Source: Caballeronia sordidicola
GTDB lineage: Bacteria; Pseudomonadota; Gammaproteobacteria; Burkholderiales; Burkholderiaceae
NCBI RefSeq assembly: GCF_001544455.2
Contig: NZ_FCOC02000015.1
Location: 109,298-173,297 of the forward strand
Length of the DNA stretch: 64,000 nucleotides
Direction of reading: 5' to 3'
Shown here: one piece after another, positions 17,926 to 28,021 of the stretch
How positions within the stretch are numbered: the stretch's first letter is position 1
Layout: each line of letters begins with the position of its first letter
The notes under the pieces: model-generated
Seen by the model: only the letters and a program-made list of their open reading frames with translations
What the model was told of the DNA's origin: nothing
The model's database searches: none
Program-made: the position numbers and the translations under genes

Positions 17926-19086
17926 GTGTCGGGCGATCTCAAAGGCGACCCATCTTCCTCGCGTGAGCTGGCTCCGGCTCCGGCCAACAACGCGCCGCCA
18001 AGCAAGGCGTTCCCGCACGGGTTAAGCGATGTTCACTTCCGGATGCTCGTCGACGCGGTACAGGACTATGCGATCTTCATGCTTGATCCGCAGGGCCATG
18101 TCGCAAGCTGGAATCGCGGCGCGCAAAGCATCAAGGGTTATACGGCGAGCGAAATCGTGGGGCAGCACTTCTCCGTGTTCTATACACCCGAGGACATTGC
18201 GAGCCGCAAGCCGCGCACCGAACTGACGCTGGCGGCAGCGGCGGATCGCATAGAGGACGAAGGCTGGCGCGTGCGGAAAGACGGCTCGCGCTTCTGGGCG
18301 AATGTCACGATCACCGCGATTCGTGCGCCCGACGGCGCACTTCAAGGTTTCGCGAAGGTGACGCGGGACATGACGGATCGCCTGCGGCTGATCGAACTGC
18401 AGCACGCCCGTGCATTGTCCACGCACGTGCAAAGCGCCCGCGAAGAAGAACGCGCGCGGATTGCACGTGAGCTTCACGACGATCTAGGCCAGCAACTGAT
18501 CGCACTCAAAATAGATGTCGCGATGCTCGATCAAGGTTCGTCGCACAAAGACGGCAAGGACGAAAACGCCCTTCCGGTCGAATCACGCACGCTTTTTTTG
18601 CAGGACAAGATTGATTCCATCATTGCTTCGGTACGGCGGCTGGCCGGCGGTCTGCGGCCGCCCATGCTCGACGACCTGGGACTCGAAGCCGCGCTCGAAT
18701 GGCTCGTTGAAGAATTTCGCAGCCGCTACAAACTCGTTGTGACCGTGAACAACCTCGCGGCTTCGCTGGACTTGTCGGCGGCTGCCTCTACAGCCGTTTT
18801 TCGATTGGTGCAGGAGGCACTGCACAACGTCACGCGTCACGCAGAAGCCACCTGGGCTCGCATCGAGTTGCGCCTGACGCCCGATAAACTCCTGCTGCAC
18901 ATTGAAGACAACGGCAAGGGAACAACGCTTGACGGCAACCGGAACAAGGACAGCTTTGGACTTCTGGGCATGGAGGAACGCGTGCGCCAGCTACAGGGAC
19001 GGATTGCTTTCGACAGCGCCCCGTCGGATGGATTTCGAATCGACATCGAGTTGCCTGTCAGCGCGATCAAGCACCAGACAGAGTGA
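17926..19086 (+). CDS. PAS-domain histidine kinase (HisKA_3 type)
   Basis: The GTG at 17926 follows an AGGAGAG site and gives 386 residues. A PAS domain spans about residues 38-150 (VDAVQDYAIFMLDPQGHVASWN). The dimerisation domain carries EEERARIARELHDDLGQQL near 180, with the phosphorylated His in ELHDD, typical of the NarX/DegS-type HisKA_3 family. A HATPase domain follows (LVQEALHNVTRHAEA as N-box, then LLHIEDNGKGT). There is no membrane segment, so it is probably cytosolic. Its expected LuxR-type response regulator is not adjacent. An upstream in-frame extension exists but has no support. Confidence 0.9.
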   Translation: MSGDLKGDPSSSRELAPAPANNAPPSKAFPHGLSDVHFRMLVDAVQDYAIFMLDPQGHVASWNRGAQSIKGYTASEIVGQHFSVFYTPEDIASRKPRTELTLAAAADRIEDEGWRVRKDGSRFWANVTITAIRAPDGALQGFAKVTRDMTDRLRLIELQHARALSTHVQSAREEERARIARELHDDLGQQLIALKIDVAMLDQGSSHKDGKDENALPVESRTLFLQDKIDSIIASVRRLAGGLRPPMLDDLGLEAALEWLVEEFRSRYKLVVTVNNLAASLDLSAAASTAVFRLVQEALHNVTRHAEATWARIELRLTPDKLLLHIEDNGKGTTLDGNRNKDSFGLLGMEERVRQLQGRIAFDSAPSDGFRIDIELPVSAIKHQTE

Positions 19087-19092
19087 GCACCG

Positions 19093-20586
19093 TCAGTCCT
19101 CCAGCGGCGCCAGGCCCTCCACCGGCATCTTCCGTTGGCCGCCAATATCGACCCGTGGCACGAACAGCAGGAACCCTACGACGAATATCGCGATCACGAA
19201 GATCGATACGAACGTCAGGTGCAACGAGTCGTGCAACACCTGACGTATCGCGTCGCCACCGCCGAGGCTCGTTGCCTGGTTTTGCAACAACGCTTTCAAT
19301 TGTTCCGATGTCACCGCGGCCACGTTCTTCGAATGGCTCAGTCCGAAATTCAGCACCGCGCCGAATAACGTGGCGCCGAGCGTGCTCCCCAGATTCCGCG
19401 AGAACAGGTTCGACGCGGTCGCGCTGCCGCGTTGCGCGACATCCACGATCTCCTGGATCAGCATAAGCGAACTGACGCTCGACGTACCCATGCCGAACCC
19501 CATGATGAGCGAACCGAACGCCGCGATCAGCGGCGAGCTTCCCGGCGCCAGCATCAGCAACAACACCGCGCCAGCTGGAATGAACGCACTGCCCCAGATC
19601 AGGATTGGCCGCAATCCGAAACGATGCAGTGACTTGGCCGCAAAAGTCGCGCCGGCGGGCCAGCCGACCATCATCATGGTGAGCGCCAAGCCTGCGATTA
19701 CAGGTGAACGATGCAGTACGCCCTGCACGTACATGGGCAGGAACGTGGTCGCTCCCATGAGAATCATGCCGGACAGGACGGTCGCGCCGTTGCACGCGGC
19801 AATCGGGCGGCGGCTCCAGAGCGCGAATGAAATCATGGGCTCGGCTGCGCGCTTTTCCTGCATCAGGAAAAACAACAGGCATACCACGAATGCGCCGCCG
19901 GCCATGGACGCCTTGGCGATATCGTCGTCGCCCGCATAGGTCAGCGCCATCATCAGCGCCGTGATTGTGACCATGAAGAGCCCCGCGCCCGCGAAGTCGA
20001 TGGACGGCCGCGAATGCCGCTCGGATTCGCGCAGGAACATGATGAAACCCGCCGCCGACAAAAGCCCGATCGGCACATTCATCCAGAAGATCCACGCCCA
20101 CGAAAAATCATGGATGATAAAACCGCCGACCATGGGACCGACGACCGCGGAAATGGCCCAGACGCTCGCGAGATAACCCTGCACCTTGCCGCGTTCGCGC
20201 GCCGGATAAAGATCCGCCACAATCGTCAGCGTGACCGGCTGGATCGCCCCCGCGCCAACGCCCTGGATCAGGCGAAATACGATCATGGCGGGCATGGACC
20301 ACGCGAAGCCGGCGAGCACCGAGCCCAGCAAGAAGATTGCTATGCCGATGAGCGCAATGGGCTTCCTGCCGTATAGATCGGCAAGCTTGCCGAAGATGAC
20401 GGTCATCGCGGTCTGGGTCAGTAAAAATGACGAGAAGACCCAGCTATACAAATGCAGGTCGCCAAGTTGCGCGACGATCTGCGGCATGGCCGTGGAAACA
20501 ATGGTGGCTTCGATGGCGACCATTGCCATGGAAGCCATCACCGATGCAATGACTAACGGACGCGAAGTCTGCTGGCTGCGGGGCAT
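19093..20586 (-). CDS. MFS transporter, DHA2 (14-TM) drug-exporter family
   Basis: From the ATG at 20586 the protein has 497 residues with multiple predicted membrane helices. The family motifs are IEATIVSTAMPQIV in helix 1, FGKLADLYGRKP (motif A) near residue 65 and RLIQGVGAGAIQPV (motif B) near 105. DHA2 proteins expel drugs, dyes or acids using the proton gradient. A longer frame extends to 20769 but lacks support and would abut the divergent GFA gene. It converges on the PAS kinase gene with six bases between stop codons. Confidence 0.9.
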   Translation of the reverse strand: MPRSQQTSRPLVIASVMASMAMVAIEATIVSTAMPQIVAQLGDLHLYSWVFSSFLLTQTAMTVIFGKLADLYGRKPIALIGIAIFLLGSVLAGFAWSMPAMIVFRLIQGVGAGAIQPVTLTIVADLYPARERGKVQGYLASVWAISAVVGPMVGGFIIHDFSWAWIFWMNVPIGLLSAAGFIMFLRESERHSRPSIDFAGAGLFMVTITALMMALTYAGDDDIAKASMAGGAFVVCLLFFLMQEKRAAEPMISFALWSRRPIAACNGATVLSGMILMGATTFLPMYVQGVLHRSPVIAGLALTMMMVGWPAGATFAAKSLHRFGLRPILIWGSAFIPAGAVLLLMLAPGSSPLIAAFGSLIMGFGMGTSSVSSLMLIQEIVDVAQRGSATASNLFSRNLGSTLGATLFGAVLNFGLSHSKNVAAVTSEQLKALLQNQATSLGGGDAIRQVLHDSLHLTFVSIFVIAIFVVGFLLFVPRVDIGGQRKMPVEGLAPLED

Positions 20587-20774
20587 GGGAATTGTTGTAA
20601 TGAAGGAACGTGGAGCCGGCGCGGGGCCGTTGCCGCCGCGACGAATGAAACGGTCGCAGCAAGGCGGCCATCCGTAAGTATGAACCCTGCTAAGAATATT
20701 CGCTCGACGGGAAAAGCGCGGCGGCCTCGGCACACCTACACTACGGGCATACGAAACTCTTTCATTCAACGATC

Positions 20775-21200
20775 ATGAAGCCATCGACCGGAATTCAAGC
20801 GAGCACGTTGCTTGCCGGAAAGTGCCTGTGCGGAGCGGTTCGCTACGCGGTGAAAGACGAATTCGCCTATGCGCTGAATTGCCATTGCTCCAATTGCCGC
20901 CGCGCAACCGGCTCGGCTTTCAAACCGTTCGCAGGAATAGAGCGGCATAAGCTCAGGCTCACGCACGGCGAGGACGCGTTATTGATCCACGGCGACCCGC
21001 ACGCTGCGCACGACGTGCATTGCAAGCGCTGCGGCTCGCTGATGTATTCGATCGTCCGCGAAGGCGCGTATGCGCATGTCACGATGGGCACGCTTGTCGA
21101 TAGCCCGGCCATTCGTCCCACGGCGCATATTTTTGTAGGTTCGAAGGCGCCGTGGTACACGATCACCGACTCGCTGCCGCAACACGACGAGTTCGATTGA
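20775..21200 (+). CDS. GFA (CENP-V) family zinc protein
   Basis: The 141-residue protein shows the GFA fold: KCLCGAVRY near residue 16, CHCSNCRRATGSAFKPF near 36 and HCKRCGS near 81, which together bind two zincs. FVGSKAPWYTITDSLP near the C-terminus is also typical. The family is named after a glutathione-dependent formaldehyde-activating enzyme, but many members have no proven activity. The gene is divergent from the MFS transporter and convergent with the hybrid kinase. Confidence 0.9.
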   Translation: MKPSTGIQASTLLAGKCLCGAVRYAVKDEFAYALNCHCSNCRRATGSAFKPFAGIERHKLRLTHGEDALLIHGDPHAAHDVHCKRCGSLMYSIVREGAYAHVTMGTLVDSPAIRPTAHIFVGSKAPWYTITDSLPQHDEFD

Positions 21201-21210
21201 CCTCGATCTG

Positions 21211-24200
21211 CTAAGCCCGAATCCGCTCCAACCCCGGCAACCAGACACGCAGCAGCGAATAAAGCCTGTCCAGATCGATGGGCTTGGCCAGGTAATCCGT
21301 CATGCCGGCCGCGCGCGCCTGCTCCTGGTCGTCTTTCATTGCCTTCGCCGTGATCGCGATAATCGGCAGGTTCCTGAAGCGGGCATCGGCGCGAATACGG
21401 CGCGTGGCTTCCAGCCCGTCCATCTCGGGCATCATCACATCCATCAATACCAGGTCGATATCCGGTACTTCGTTGAGCTTTTGGATAGCCTCGAAACCAT
21501 TCCGCGCAATATCAACCGCCATGCCCTTGTGCTCGAGCGCGCTGCTAAGCGAGAAGATGTTGCGGATGTCGTCGTCAACAAGAAGAATGCGGCGGCCCTC
21601 GAACGCGCGGTCACGGCCGCGCACGGTCTTCAACATGGTCTGCCGTTCGGTAGACAGATCAGTCTCCACCTTGTGCAGGAACAGCGTGACTTCATCGAGC
21701 AGACGCTCGGGCGAACGCGCGCCCTTGATGATGATCGAGCGGGAGTACCTGAGCAGGTCGGCCTCTTCCGCATGCGTCAGGTTGCGCCCGGTATAGACAA
21801 TCACTGGCGGGAACGAATACATGTTCTCGCCCGACATGCGGTGCAGCAACTCGCCGCCCTGCATGTCAGGCAGTTTCAGGTCGATGATCATGCAGTCGAA
21901 AATGGTCGTGCGCAGCAACCCAAGTGCTTCCTCGCCGAACTCGACGGCGGTAATCTCGATGTCGTCATCGCCAATGAGCTGCACGATACTTTCGCGCTGG
22001 CGGGCATCGTCTTCGACCAGCAGCACCCGCTTGACCTTCTGCGTGAACTTGTCCTCGAGCTTGCGGAAAATTTCCTTGAGCTGCTCGCGCGTGGTCGGCT
22101 TGATTGCGTAGCCAATCGCGCCAAGATGCAGCGCGGCCTCGCTGTTGTCGTTGGCGGACACCACATGAACGGGAATGTGACGTGTCTGCGGCCCGTCTTT
22201 CAACTGCTGCAAGACCATGAGCCCGGAGCGGTCAGGCAAGCCGATGTCGAGCAGGATGGCATCGGGCAAATGCTGTGCGACGAGTTGCATGGCTTCGGCA
22301 GCGGTCTGCGCGACCAGACAGCGGTAACGCATTTCGTGCGCGAGGTTGTACAGGATGCCTGCAAACTCCGGATCGTCTTCGATCACCAGCACGGAACGCC
22401 TGCCGGCCTTCGCGTCTTGCCGGTCGTCGTCATACGCGGGCACGGGCGCTGTCTCCACGAGCGGCGCTTCAGCAAGCACGACCGGAATGTGCGGCATGAC
22501 CGGGACATGCGCCGGGAAAACGACAGGCACGTCTTCTGCCACATTGCCCGCATCCGTCCAACTGGAAGGCAAGATGAGTTCGAACGTGCTGCCGGCGCCC
22601 AGCGCGCTGCTCACGCGGATCGTGCCGCCTAGCAGCTTCGCCAGATCGCGGGAGATCGAAAGCCCGAGTCCGGTGCCGCCATAACGGCGGCTCGTCGTGC
22701 CGTCGGCCTGACGGAAGGCTTCGAAGATCGTCTCGTGGTTTTCCGGCGCAATGCCAATGCCCGAGTCCCTCACCGCGAAGCGCACGTGCTCCCCGCCCGT
22801 GCGGCTCAGCGTGAGCGCGATCGTGCCGGCATCGGTGAACTTCAGCGCATTCGATATCAGGTTCTTCAGTATCTGCTCGAGCCGCCGTGAGTCGGTGAAA
22901 ATCGACTGCGGCGTGCCGGGTTCGATATCCACGGTGAACGCCAGCCGCTTCTGCCCGGCGAGCGGCTCGAAGGTGCGCTGCAACGACTCGGTCAGGCGCG
23001 ACAGCGATACGTCTTCGGGCGCGAGTTCGAGCTTGCCCGCCTCGACCTTCGAGATATCGAGAATGTCGTTGATGAGGTTGAGCAGGTCGTTGCCGGCCGA
23101 GTAGATCGTGTTCGCGAACTTGACCTGTTCATCGCTCAGGTTGCCGGTATGGTTTTCCGACAGCAGCTTCGCGAGAATCAAGGAGCTGTTCAACGGCGTG
23201 CGCAACTCGTGCGACATGTTCGCGAGGAACTCGGATTTGTAGCGGCTCGCGCGCTGCAAGTCGTCGGCGCGCTCTTCGAGTTCCGTCTGCGCCTTGTTGA
23301 GCGCCTCGTTCTTCTCATCGAGCGTCAATGCCTGATACGTGAGCTGCTCATTGATGGTTTCAAGCTCGGCCTTCTGATTGTTCAGATTGGATTGCGACTC
23401 TTCCAGCGCGGCCGTCTGCTCTTCCAGTTCCTCATTGGCGGATCGCAATTCCTCCTGCTGAACCTGCAACTCCTCATTCAATTGCTGCGTTTCCGCGAGC
23501 ACGTCCTGCAGGCGCTCACGATACAACGCCGCTTCCACCGACGCGCCCACGCTTGCCGATATCAGCTTCAGGAAGTCGATATCCCGCGCCGCCGCCGGCT
23601 GCATGAAGCCAAGTTCGATCACACCGTTCACGGCGCCGTCGTTGTCGATGGGCGTCATGACAATGCTCTTCGGCGGGCTGGTTCCAAGACCCGAAGTGAC
23701 CTTCAGATAGTTGTCGGGGATATCATCGAGTTCGATCAGGCGACGCCGCGCGGCCACCTGACCGACGAGCGTCTCGGCGTCCTCGAAGCTTTGTTCGCGC
23801 GCCTCGTTCTCGCGGCTGAAACCATACGCGGCGACGCGGCGCAACCGGCCGCTCTCGTCGCGAACGTAAAGCGCCGCCACCACCACACCAAGATATTGCG
23901 CAAGGAAGTCGAGCATGGCGCGGCCAAGGCGCGGCAACGCCTGCTGTCCGACGAGGCTCTCCGCAAGCTGGCTCTGCCCGGTTCGCAGCCACGCCTGCTG
24001 ATGCAGGACTTCGTTGTGTTCGGCCTGGGCTGTCAGCGCGCTATCGTAGGTCTCGGACAGCTTCATCAACTCACGGCGGCCGAAGATGGCAAGCAATGCG
24101 CTCAACGACAAACTGATTGCGAGGAAAATGGCGACAGCCGTTGTCGTGACCTGCCGGGCAGTCGCCGCGCGTTCCCAGCGCAGGTTCAGCTCCACGTCCA

Positions 24201-24696
24201 GGAAGTCCTTGAACTCGCGGCGCGTCTCGTCGAATTCAAGTTTGCCGCGCCCGCTGCGCAAAATCTCCACGACATCCTGATTCGCCCGGCGCATTGCGAT
24301 CGTCTGTTCGGCGAAGCGATCCCATTGCGCCTGCAATGCTTCAATGCGCTTCAGGCGTTCGACTTGGGGCGGGTTATCGCTGACCAAATCCATCAGCGTC
24401 GAGAGCTTTGCGTTAAAGCTCGCCTTGCCCAGTTGGTACGGCGCGAGAAAGCTGTCATCGCCCGTGAGCAGGTAGCCGCGCTGCCCCGACTCGCGATCGA
24501 CCGCGAGCTTGATCAGGTCGTTGCTGTCGCCAATGACACGCTCCGAATGCTCCAGCCAGTTCATGGCGGACAGCAGATAAAACAACAGCGCGACAAACAC
24601 GACCGCAGTCGCGATCCCGGCGCCAATAGGCAAGGCGATATTGCGCCGGATAATGCGGCGGAAGCTGTTTTGATCGACAGCGCGATGATCGGGCAT
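21211..24696 (-). CDS. Hybrid histidine kinase with CHASE3, GAF and three receiver domains
   Basis: The 1161-residue protein has two membrane helices (about residues 20-45 and 185-205) enclosing a CHASE3-type periplasmic helix bundle with RESGQRGYLLTGDD. A GAF domain (about 240-390), a long coiled coil (about 400-500), HisKA with FLANMSHELRTPLNS, and HATPase with DSGIGIAPENHETIFEAFRQ and YGGTGLGLSIS follow. Three receiver domains come last: VLVIEDDPEF, VLLVEDDARQ and ILLVDDDIRN, with phospho-acceptor Asp in LLDIGLPD, IIDLKLPD and LMDVMMPEMDG. The output partner is not adjacent; the gene stands alone. Confidence 0.95.
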   Translation of the reverse strand: MPDHRAVDQNSFRRIIRRNIALPIGAGIATAVVFVALLFYLLSAMNWLEHSERVIGDSNDLIKLAVDRESGQRGYLLTGDDSFLAPYQLGKASFNAKLSTLMDLVSDNPPQVERLKRIEALQAQWDRFAEQTIAMRRANQDVVEILRSGRGKLEFDETRREFKDFLDVELNLRWERAATARQVTTTAVAIFLAISLSLSALLAIFGRRELMKLSETYDSALTAQAEHNEVLHQQAWLRTGQSQLAESLVGQQALPRLGRAMLDFLAQYLGVVVAALYVRDESGRLRRVAAYGFSRENEAREQSFEDAETLVGQVAARRRLIELDDIPDNYLKVTSGLGTSPPKSIVMTPIDNDGAVNGVIELGFMQPAAARDIDFLKLISASVGASVEAALYRERLQDVLAETQQLNEELQVQQEELRSANEELEEQTAALEESQSNLNNQKAELETINEQLTYQALTLDEKNEALNKAQTELEERADDLQRASRYKSEFLANMSHELRTPLNSSLILAKLLSENHTGNLSDEQVKFANTIYSAGNDLLNLINDILDISKVEAGKLELAPEDVSLSRLTESLQRTFEPLAGQKRLAFTVDIEPGTPQSIFTDSRRLEQILKNLISNALKFTDAGTIALTLSRTGGEHVRFAVRDSGIGIAPENHETIFEAFRQADGTTSRRYGGTGLGLSISRDLAKLLGGTIRVSSALGAGSTFELILPSSWTDAGNVAEDVPVVFPAHVPVMPHIPVVLAEAPLVETAPVPAYDDDRQDAKAGRRSVLVIEDDPEFAGILYNLAHEMRYRCLVAQTAAEAMQLVAQHLPDAILLDIGLPDRSGLMVLQQLKDGPQTRHIPVHVVSANDNSEAALHLGAIGYAIKPTTREQLKEIFRKLEDKFTQKVKRVLLVEDDARQRESIVQLIGDDDIEITAVEFGEEALGLLRTTIFDCMIIDLKLPDMQGGELLHRMSGENMYSFPPVIVYTGRNLTHAEEADLLRYSRSIIIKGARSPERLLDEVTLFLHKVETDLSTERQTMLKTVRGRDRAFEGRRILLVDDDIRNIFSLSSALEHKGMAVDIARNGFEAIQKLNEVPDIDLVLMDVMMPEMDGLEATRRIRADARFRNLPIIAITAKAMKDDQEQARAAGMTDYLAKPIDLDRLYSLLRVWLPGLERIRA

Positions 24697-24926
24697 TGCT
24701 TTATCCCTGTTATTGATTGAGCGCCTCGAAGGACGCCATACATGCCATTTGGAAGCGTGCGCGGTGCCTTATGACAAAGCCGCCGACAAAGCCGCCGCGC
24801 ACGCAGGCGCAGATAATACAGTCTCCAAAGCGTACTGTCGGTGATGATGAGCACCCGGCCTTTCAGACGTATTTCATCAAGGACAAAACCGTCTTGATTG
24901 GCAATTTTTACTATATTAAGCAAAGC

Positions 24927-25643
24927 TTATTGCGGTAAATATTGCCCGATCAGCATTGCGCGTTTCCAACCAAAGCCCGGCACTTTTTTATATTCGAAGC
25001 CCGCGTGCAGCAGTGCGCGTTTGACTTCGCCCGCGCTCGTATACGTGGAGAACGTTGCACCTTCGCTCGCAAGACGGCCGAGCGACTCAAACAAGGCCGG
25101 CGTCCAGAGTTCGGGATTCCGGGCCGGCGCAAAACCGTCGAGATAAAACGCATCGGTGCGAAGCTGCAACGTGGGCAAGACCGAGACCGCATCGCCGAAA
25201 ATCAGCGTCAGGGTGACACGGGTGTCATCGAAGGCGAGCGTATGGATGCCGGGCGTGAGGTCCGGCCACGCATCGGCAAGCGTTGGCGAAAGCGCCGCGA
25301 CGGCTGCGTCGTCGATAGTCGCCGCATGCGTGAGACGGAGATCGCTGGCGCAGAACGGATGTTTTTCGACCGATACGAAATGCAGACGATCGCTGCGCGA
25401 CGGATCCGCACGCCATGCAGCCCACGTCGTCAGGAAATTGATGCCCATGCCAAAGCCGGTTTCCAGCACGGTGAAATCCGGGCGGCGCTGCCATCGTTCC
25501 GGCAAGCCGTTACCTTGCAAGAATACGTATTGCGCCTGCGCGACGCTGCCCACGACGCTGTGATAAATGTCGCCGTATAGCGGCGAATAAGGCGACCCGT
25601 TCGGGCGGAACGCAACGGTGGCGGGAATCAGCGGTTCGGGCAT
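24927..25643 (-). CDS. mnmD: tRNA 5-methylaminomethyl-2-thiouridine methyltransferase MnmD
   Basis: The 238-residue protein matches the methyltransferase half of MnmC. Key segments are NGLPERWQ, VLETGFGMGINFLTTW (the SAM-binding glycine loop) and FYLDGFAPARNPELW. It completes the wobble uridine modification mnm5s2U34 in some tRNAs. The FAD-dependent MnmC2 oxidase domain of the fused enzyme is absent, so this is the stand-alone form. It is on the same strand as the hybrid kinase gene but separated by 230 bases. Confidence 0.88.
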   Translation of the reverse strand: MPEPLIPATVAFRPNGSPYSPLYGDIYHSVVGSVAQAQYVFLQGNGLPERWQRRPDFTVLETGFGMGINFLTTWAAWRADPSRSDRLHFVSVEKHPFCASDLRLTHAATIDDAAVAALSPTLADAWPDLTPGIHTLAFDDTRVTLTLIFGDAVSVLPTLQLRTDAFYLDGFAPARNPELWTPALFESLGRLASEGATFSTYTSAGEVKRALLHAGFEYKKVPGFGWKRAMLIGQYLPQ

Positions 25644-25686
25644 GTTTGGTTCGTTGATGATTGATTGGTCAGCGCGCTCGGCGCAT

Positions 25687-27156
25687 TCACGGCAGCATCG
25701 ATCTTACGATCCGCGCGAGTTTTTCGACGGCGGCGTCCGCCTCGGTCACAGGCACGCTTGCATAACCCAATACCAGTCCGTTATAGGCTTCGGCGTTCGC
25801 GCCGGCCAGGCAAAATTCACTGACCGGGACCGCCCATAGCCCTTCCGAGCGCGCTGCATTGCATACGTCCATATCACGCAAGGGCGCGTTCAGCCGGGCA
25901 GTCAGATGCATGCCGCCCGCCCCGCCCGATACCGTCAGCAAGTCGCCGAAATGGTGGTCAAGTGCGGCCTGCAACGCTACGCGCCTGCGCGCGTACAGCC
26001 CGCGCATGCGCCGCAGGTGCCGCGTATATGCGCCGCTTCGCATGAAATCCGCGAGCGCCAGTTGATCGGCTGTACGGCCCTGCCGCGATATCTCCCCGAG
26101 CGTGCGCGCGAACTCGCGGGAGAGTCCCGGCGGCACAACCATGAAACCAATCCTCAGCGCGGGAAACATGGTCTTGCTGAACGTGCCCAGATAGATCACG
26201 GGTGTGTCGACCGCCAGTCCCTGCATGGCCGCGAACGGCGAACCCGTGTGGCGGAACTCGCTGTCGTAGTCGTCCTCGATCACCCATGCACGATGCGCGC
26301 GTGCGTCCGCGATGATCTGCATGCGCCGCTCGATGCTCAGCACGCTCCCAAGCGGATACTGATGCGACGGCGTCACATAGATCAGCTTGGGCGGAGAGTG
26401 CGCCCAGTGCGAAGCTGCGGGCGCCATGCCGTCTGCGTCGACCGGGATGGACACGAGCGACAGGTTCGCTCCCTTGAACGCCGCGCGTGCACCCGCATAA
26501 CCGGGATCTTCCACCCACACGCGGTCGCCGGCGTCGGCCAGGATGCGTGCGCAAAGGTCGAGGCTTGTCTGCGTGCCGTCGGTGATAAAGACCTGATCGA
26601 TGTCGCAGCGCACGCCTCGCGAAACCTTGAGGTAATCGACCAGCGCCTGCCGGAGTTCGGGCGTGCCGGCACTGTTCGCGTAGCCCAGATCCGTTGCGGC
26701 GAGCTTTCGCCATGCGCGGGCGATGGCGGCGCGCCACTGCGTCATGGGGAATTCGTCGAGGGCTGGCAGGCCCGGACGAAACGATACCGCGATGGGACTG
26801 GTCTGCGATTCGCGCCTCAAGCCGTCGATACGCCGCGAGAGTTGCGCCGGATGAGGTTTCCTCGCGGGCGGTTTCGATTGCGTTCGCATTTGCGTGCCGA
26901 CCGGAGCCACCACGGAACCCTGCCGGCTTACGTGCAAGAACCCTTCCTCCGCGAGCTGCTCATAGGCGAACATGGCCGAGTTGCGCGCAATGCGAAGTTC
27001 GCTCGCGAGTACGCGCGTTGCGGGCAAGCGCGTGGCTGCCGGAAGCAGGCCGTCCAGAATGGCGTCGCGCAACGCTTCGTAAAGCATGCGTTGTTGCGTG
27101 ATCTTCCGGCCATTCAGGCGTTCGGCGAAGGTTGAAAAGAGTAAGGCAAGGTCCAT
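25687..27156 (-). CDS. MocR-family regulator (GntR HTH fused to aminotransferase)
   Basis: The 489-residue protein starts with a winged-helix GntR domain (about residues 15-80: LYEALRDAILDGLLPAATRLP and YEQLAEEGFLHVSRQGSVV). A fold-I PLP aminotransferase-like domain covers the rest, with VFITDGTQTSLDL, WVEDPGYAGA and GTFSKTMFPALRIG, where the Lys is the expected PLP anchor. MocR proteins sense PLP or amino compounds and usually control a divergent neighbour, here the acetyltransferase pair at 27302. Confidence 0.93.
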   Translation of the reverse strand: MDLALLFSTFAERLNGRKITQQRMLYEALRDAILDGLLPAATRLPATRVLASELRIARNSAMFAYEQLAEEGFLHVSRQGSVVAPVGTQMRTQSKPPARKPHPAQLSRRIDGLRRESQTSPIAVSFRPGLPALDEFPMTQWRAAIARAWRKLAATDLGYANSAGTPELRQALVDYLKVSRGVRCDIDQVFITDGTQTSLDLCARILADAGDRVWVEDPGYAGARAAFKGANLSLVSIPVDADGMAPAASHWAHSPPKLIYVTPSHQYPLGSVLSIERRMQIIADARAHRAWVIEDDYDSEFRHTGSPFAAMQGLAVDTPVIYLGTFSKTMFPALRIGFMVVPPGLSREFARTLGEISRQGRTADQLALADFMRSGAYTRHLRRMRGLYARRRVALQAALDHHFGDLLTVSGGAGGMHLTARLNAPLRDMDVCNAARSEGLWAVPVSEFCLAGANAEAYNGLVLGYASVPVTEADAAVEKLARIVRSMLP

Positions 27157-27301
27157 GCACTGGCCGACCGTGGAAGCACGCGCGAGAAACGTGGCTCTAA
27201 ATAAAACAGGGTTATTGGGTCTATCAATGGCGCCATCGACATTTTATTCTTATACCAGAGTCGAGAACCATCACGAATCAATCACCTGAACGGAGAATCG
27301 A

Positions 27302-28012
27302 TTGAGCACGTTTCAGAACGAATTTGCACAGCCCATTGGCGCACCGCTTCCAAACTGGCAAGGCGCCCGTGCGCCGGCACGCGTCGCGCACGAAGGGCGC
27401 TATTGCCGTCTGGTTCCCGTTGATCCGGCCACGCATCTCCACGATCTGGCCGACGCTTACAACTCGGCCACGGATGCGCGCGACTGGACGTATCTGGCAA
27501 CAGGACCGTTCAGCACGCTGGAAGCTCACCGGGCACATCTGGAAAAGCTCGCGTCGACGTCCGACCCGTTGCACTTCGCCGTGATCGATGCAGCCAGCGG
27601 CAAGGCGCTCGGCACGCTCGCGCTGATGCGCATCGACCCGGCGAACGGCGTGATCGAGGTGGGTTTTATCGCTTTCTCGCCGCTGCTGAAAAAAACCCGC
27701 ATTGCGACGGAGGCAATTTTCCTGCTGATGCGCCATGTCTTCGATGACCTTGGCAACCGGCGCTTCGAGTGGAAATGCGATTCGCTCAATGCGCCCTCGC
27801 GCGCCGCGGCCAAGCGCTTCGGCTTTACTTTCGAAGGCATCTTTCGCCAGGCCGTGGTGTACCGGGGACGCAACCGCGATACCGCGTGGTTCTCGATCCT
27901 CGATTCCGAATGGCCGGCGCTCAAGGCAAGCTACGAGCGCTGGCTCGATCCAAAGAATTTCGATACGGGCGGTGCGCAAATCGAACGCCTTTCTACTGCC
28001 AACGCGCGCTGA
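27302..28012 (+). CDS. GNAT acetyltransferase (RimJ/RimL-like)
   Basis: The 236-residue protein starts at a TTG preceded by a CGGAG site. It has the RimL-type GNAT fold: VEVGFIAFSP-like strand near residue 117, RIATEAIFLLMRHVFDDLGNRRFEWKCD-type helix and strand in the middle, and SRAAAKRFGFTFEGIFRQ near 165. Such enzymes acetylate proteins or small amines; substrate unknown. It is divergent from a MocR regulator, its probable controller, and followed after nine bases by another GNAT gene. Confidence 0.88.
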   Translation: MSTFQNEFAQPIGAPLPNWQGARAPARVAHEGRYCRLVPVDPATHLHDLADAYNSATDARDWTYLATGPFSTLEAHRAHLEKLASTSDPLHFAVIDAASGKALGTLALMRIDPANGVIEVGFIAFSPLLKKTRIATEAIFLLMRHVFDDLGNRRFEWKCDSLNAPSRAAAKRFGFTFEGIFRQAVVYRGRNRDTAWFSILDSEWPALKASYERWLDPKNFDTGGAQIERLSTANAR

Positions 28013-28021
28013 ATCGAAGAC

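Noticed and set aside
23149..24720. 523-residue plus-strand frame inside the hybrid kinase gene
   Set aside because: It is antisense to the coiled coil, GAF and CHASE3 regions of the kinase, with no family of its own.
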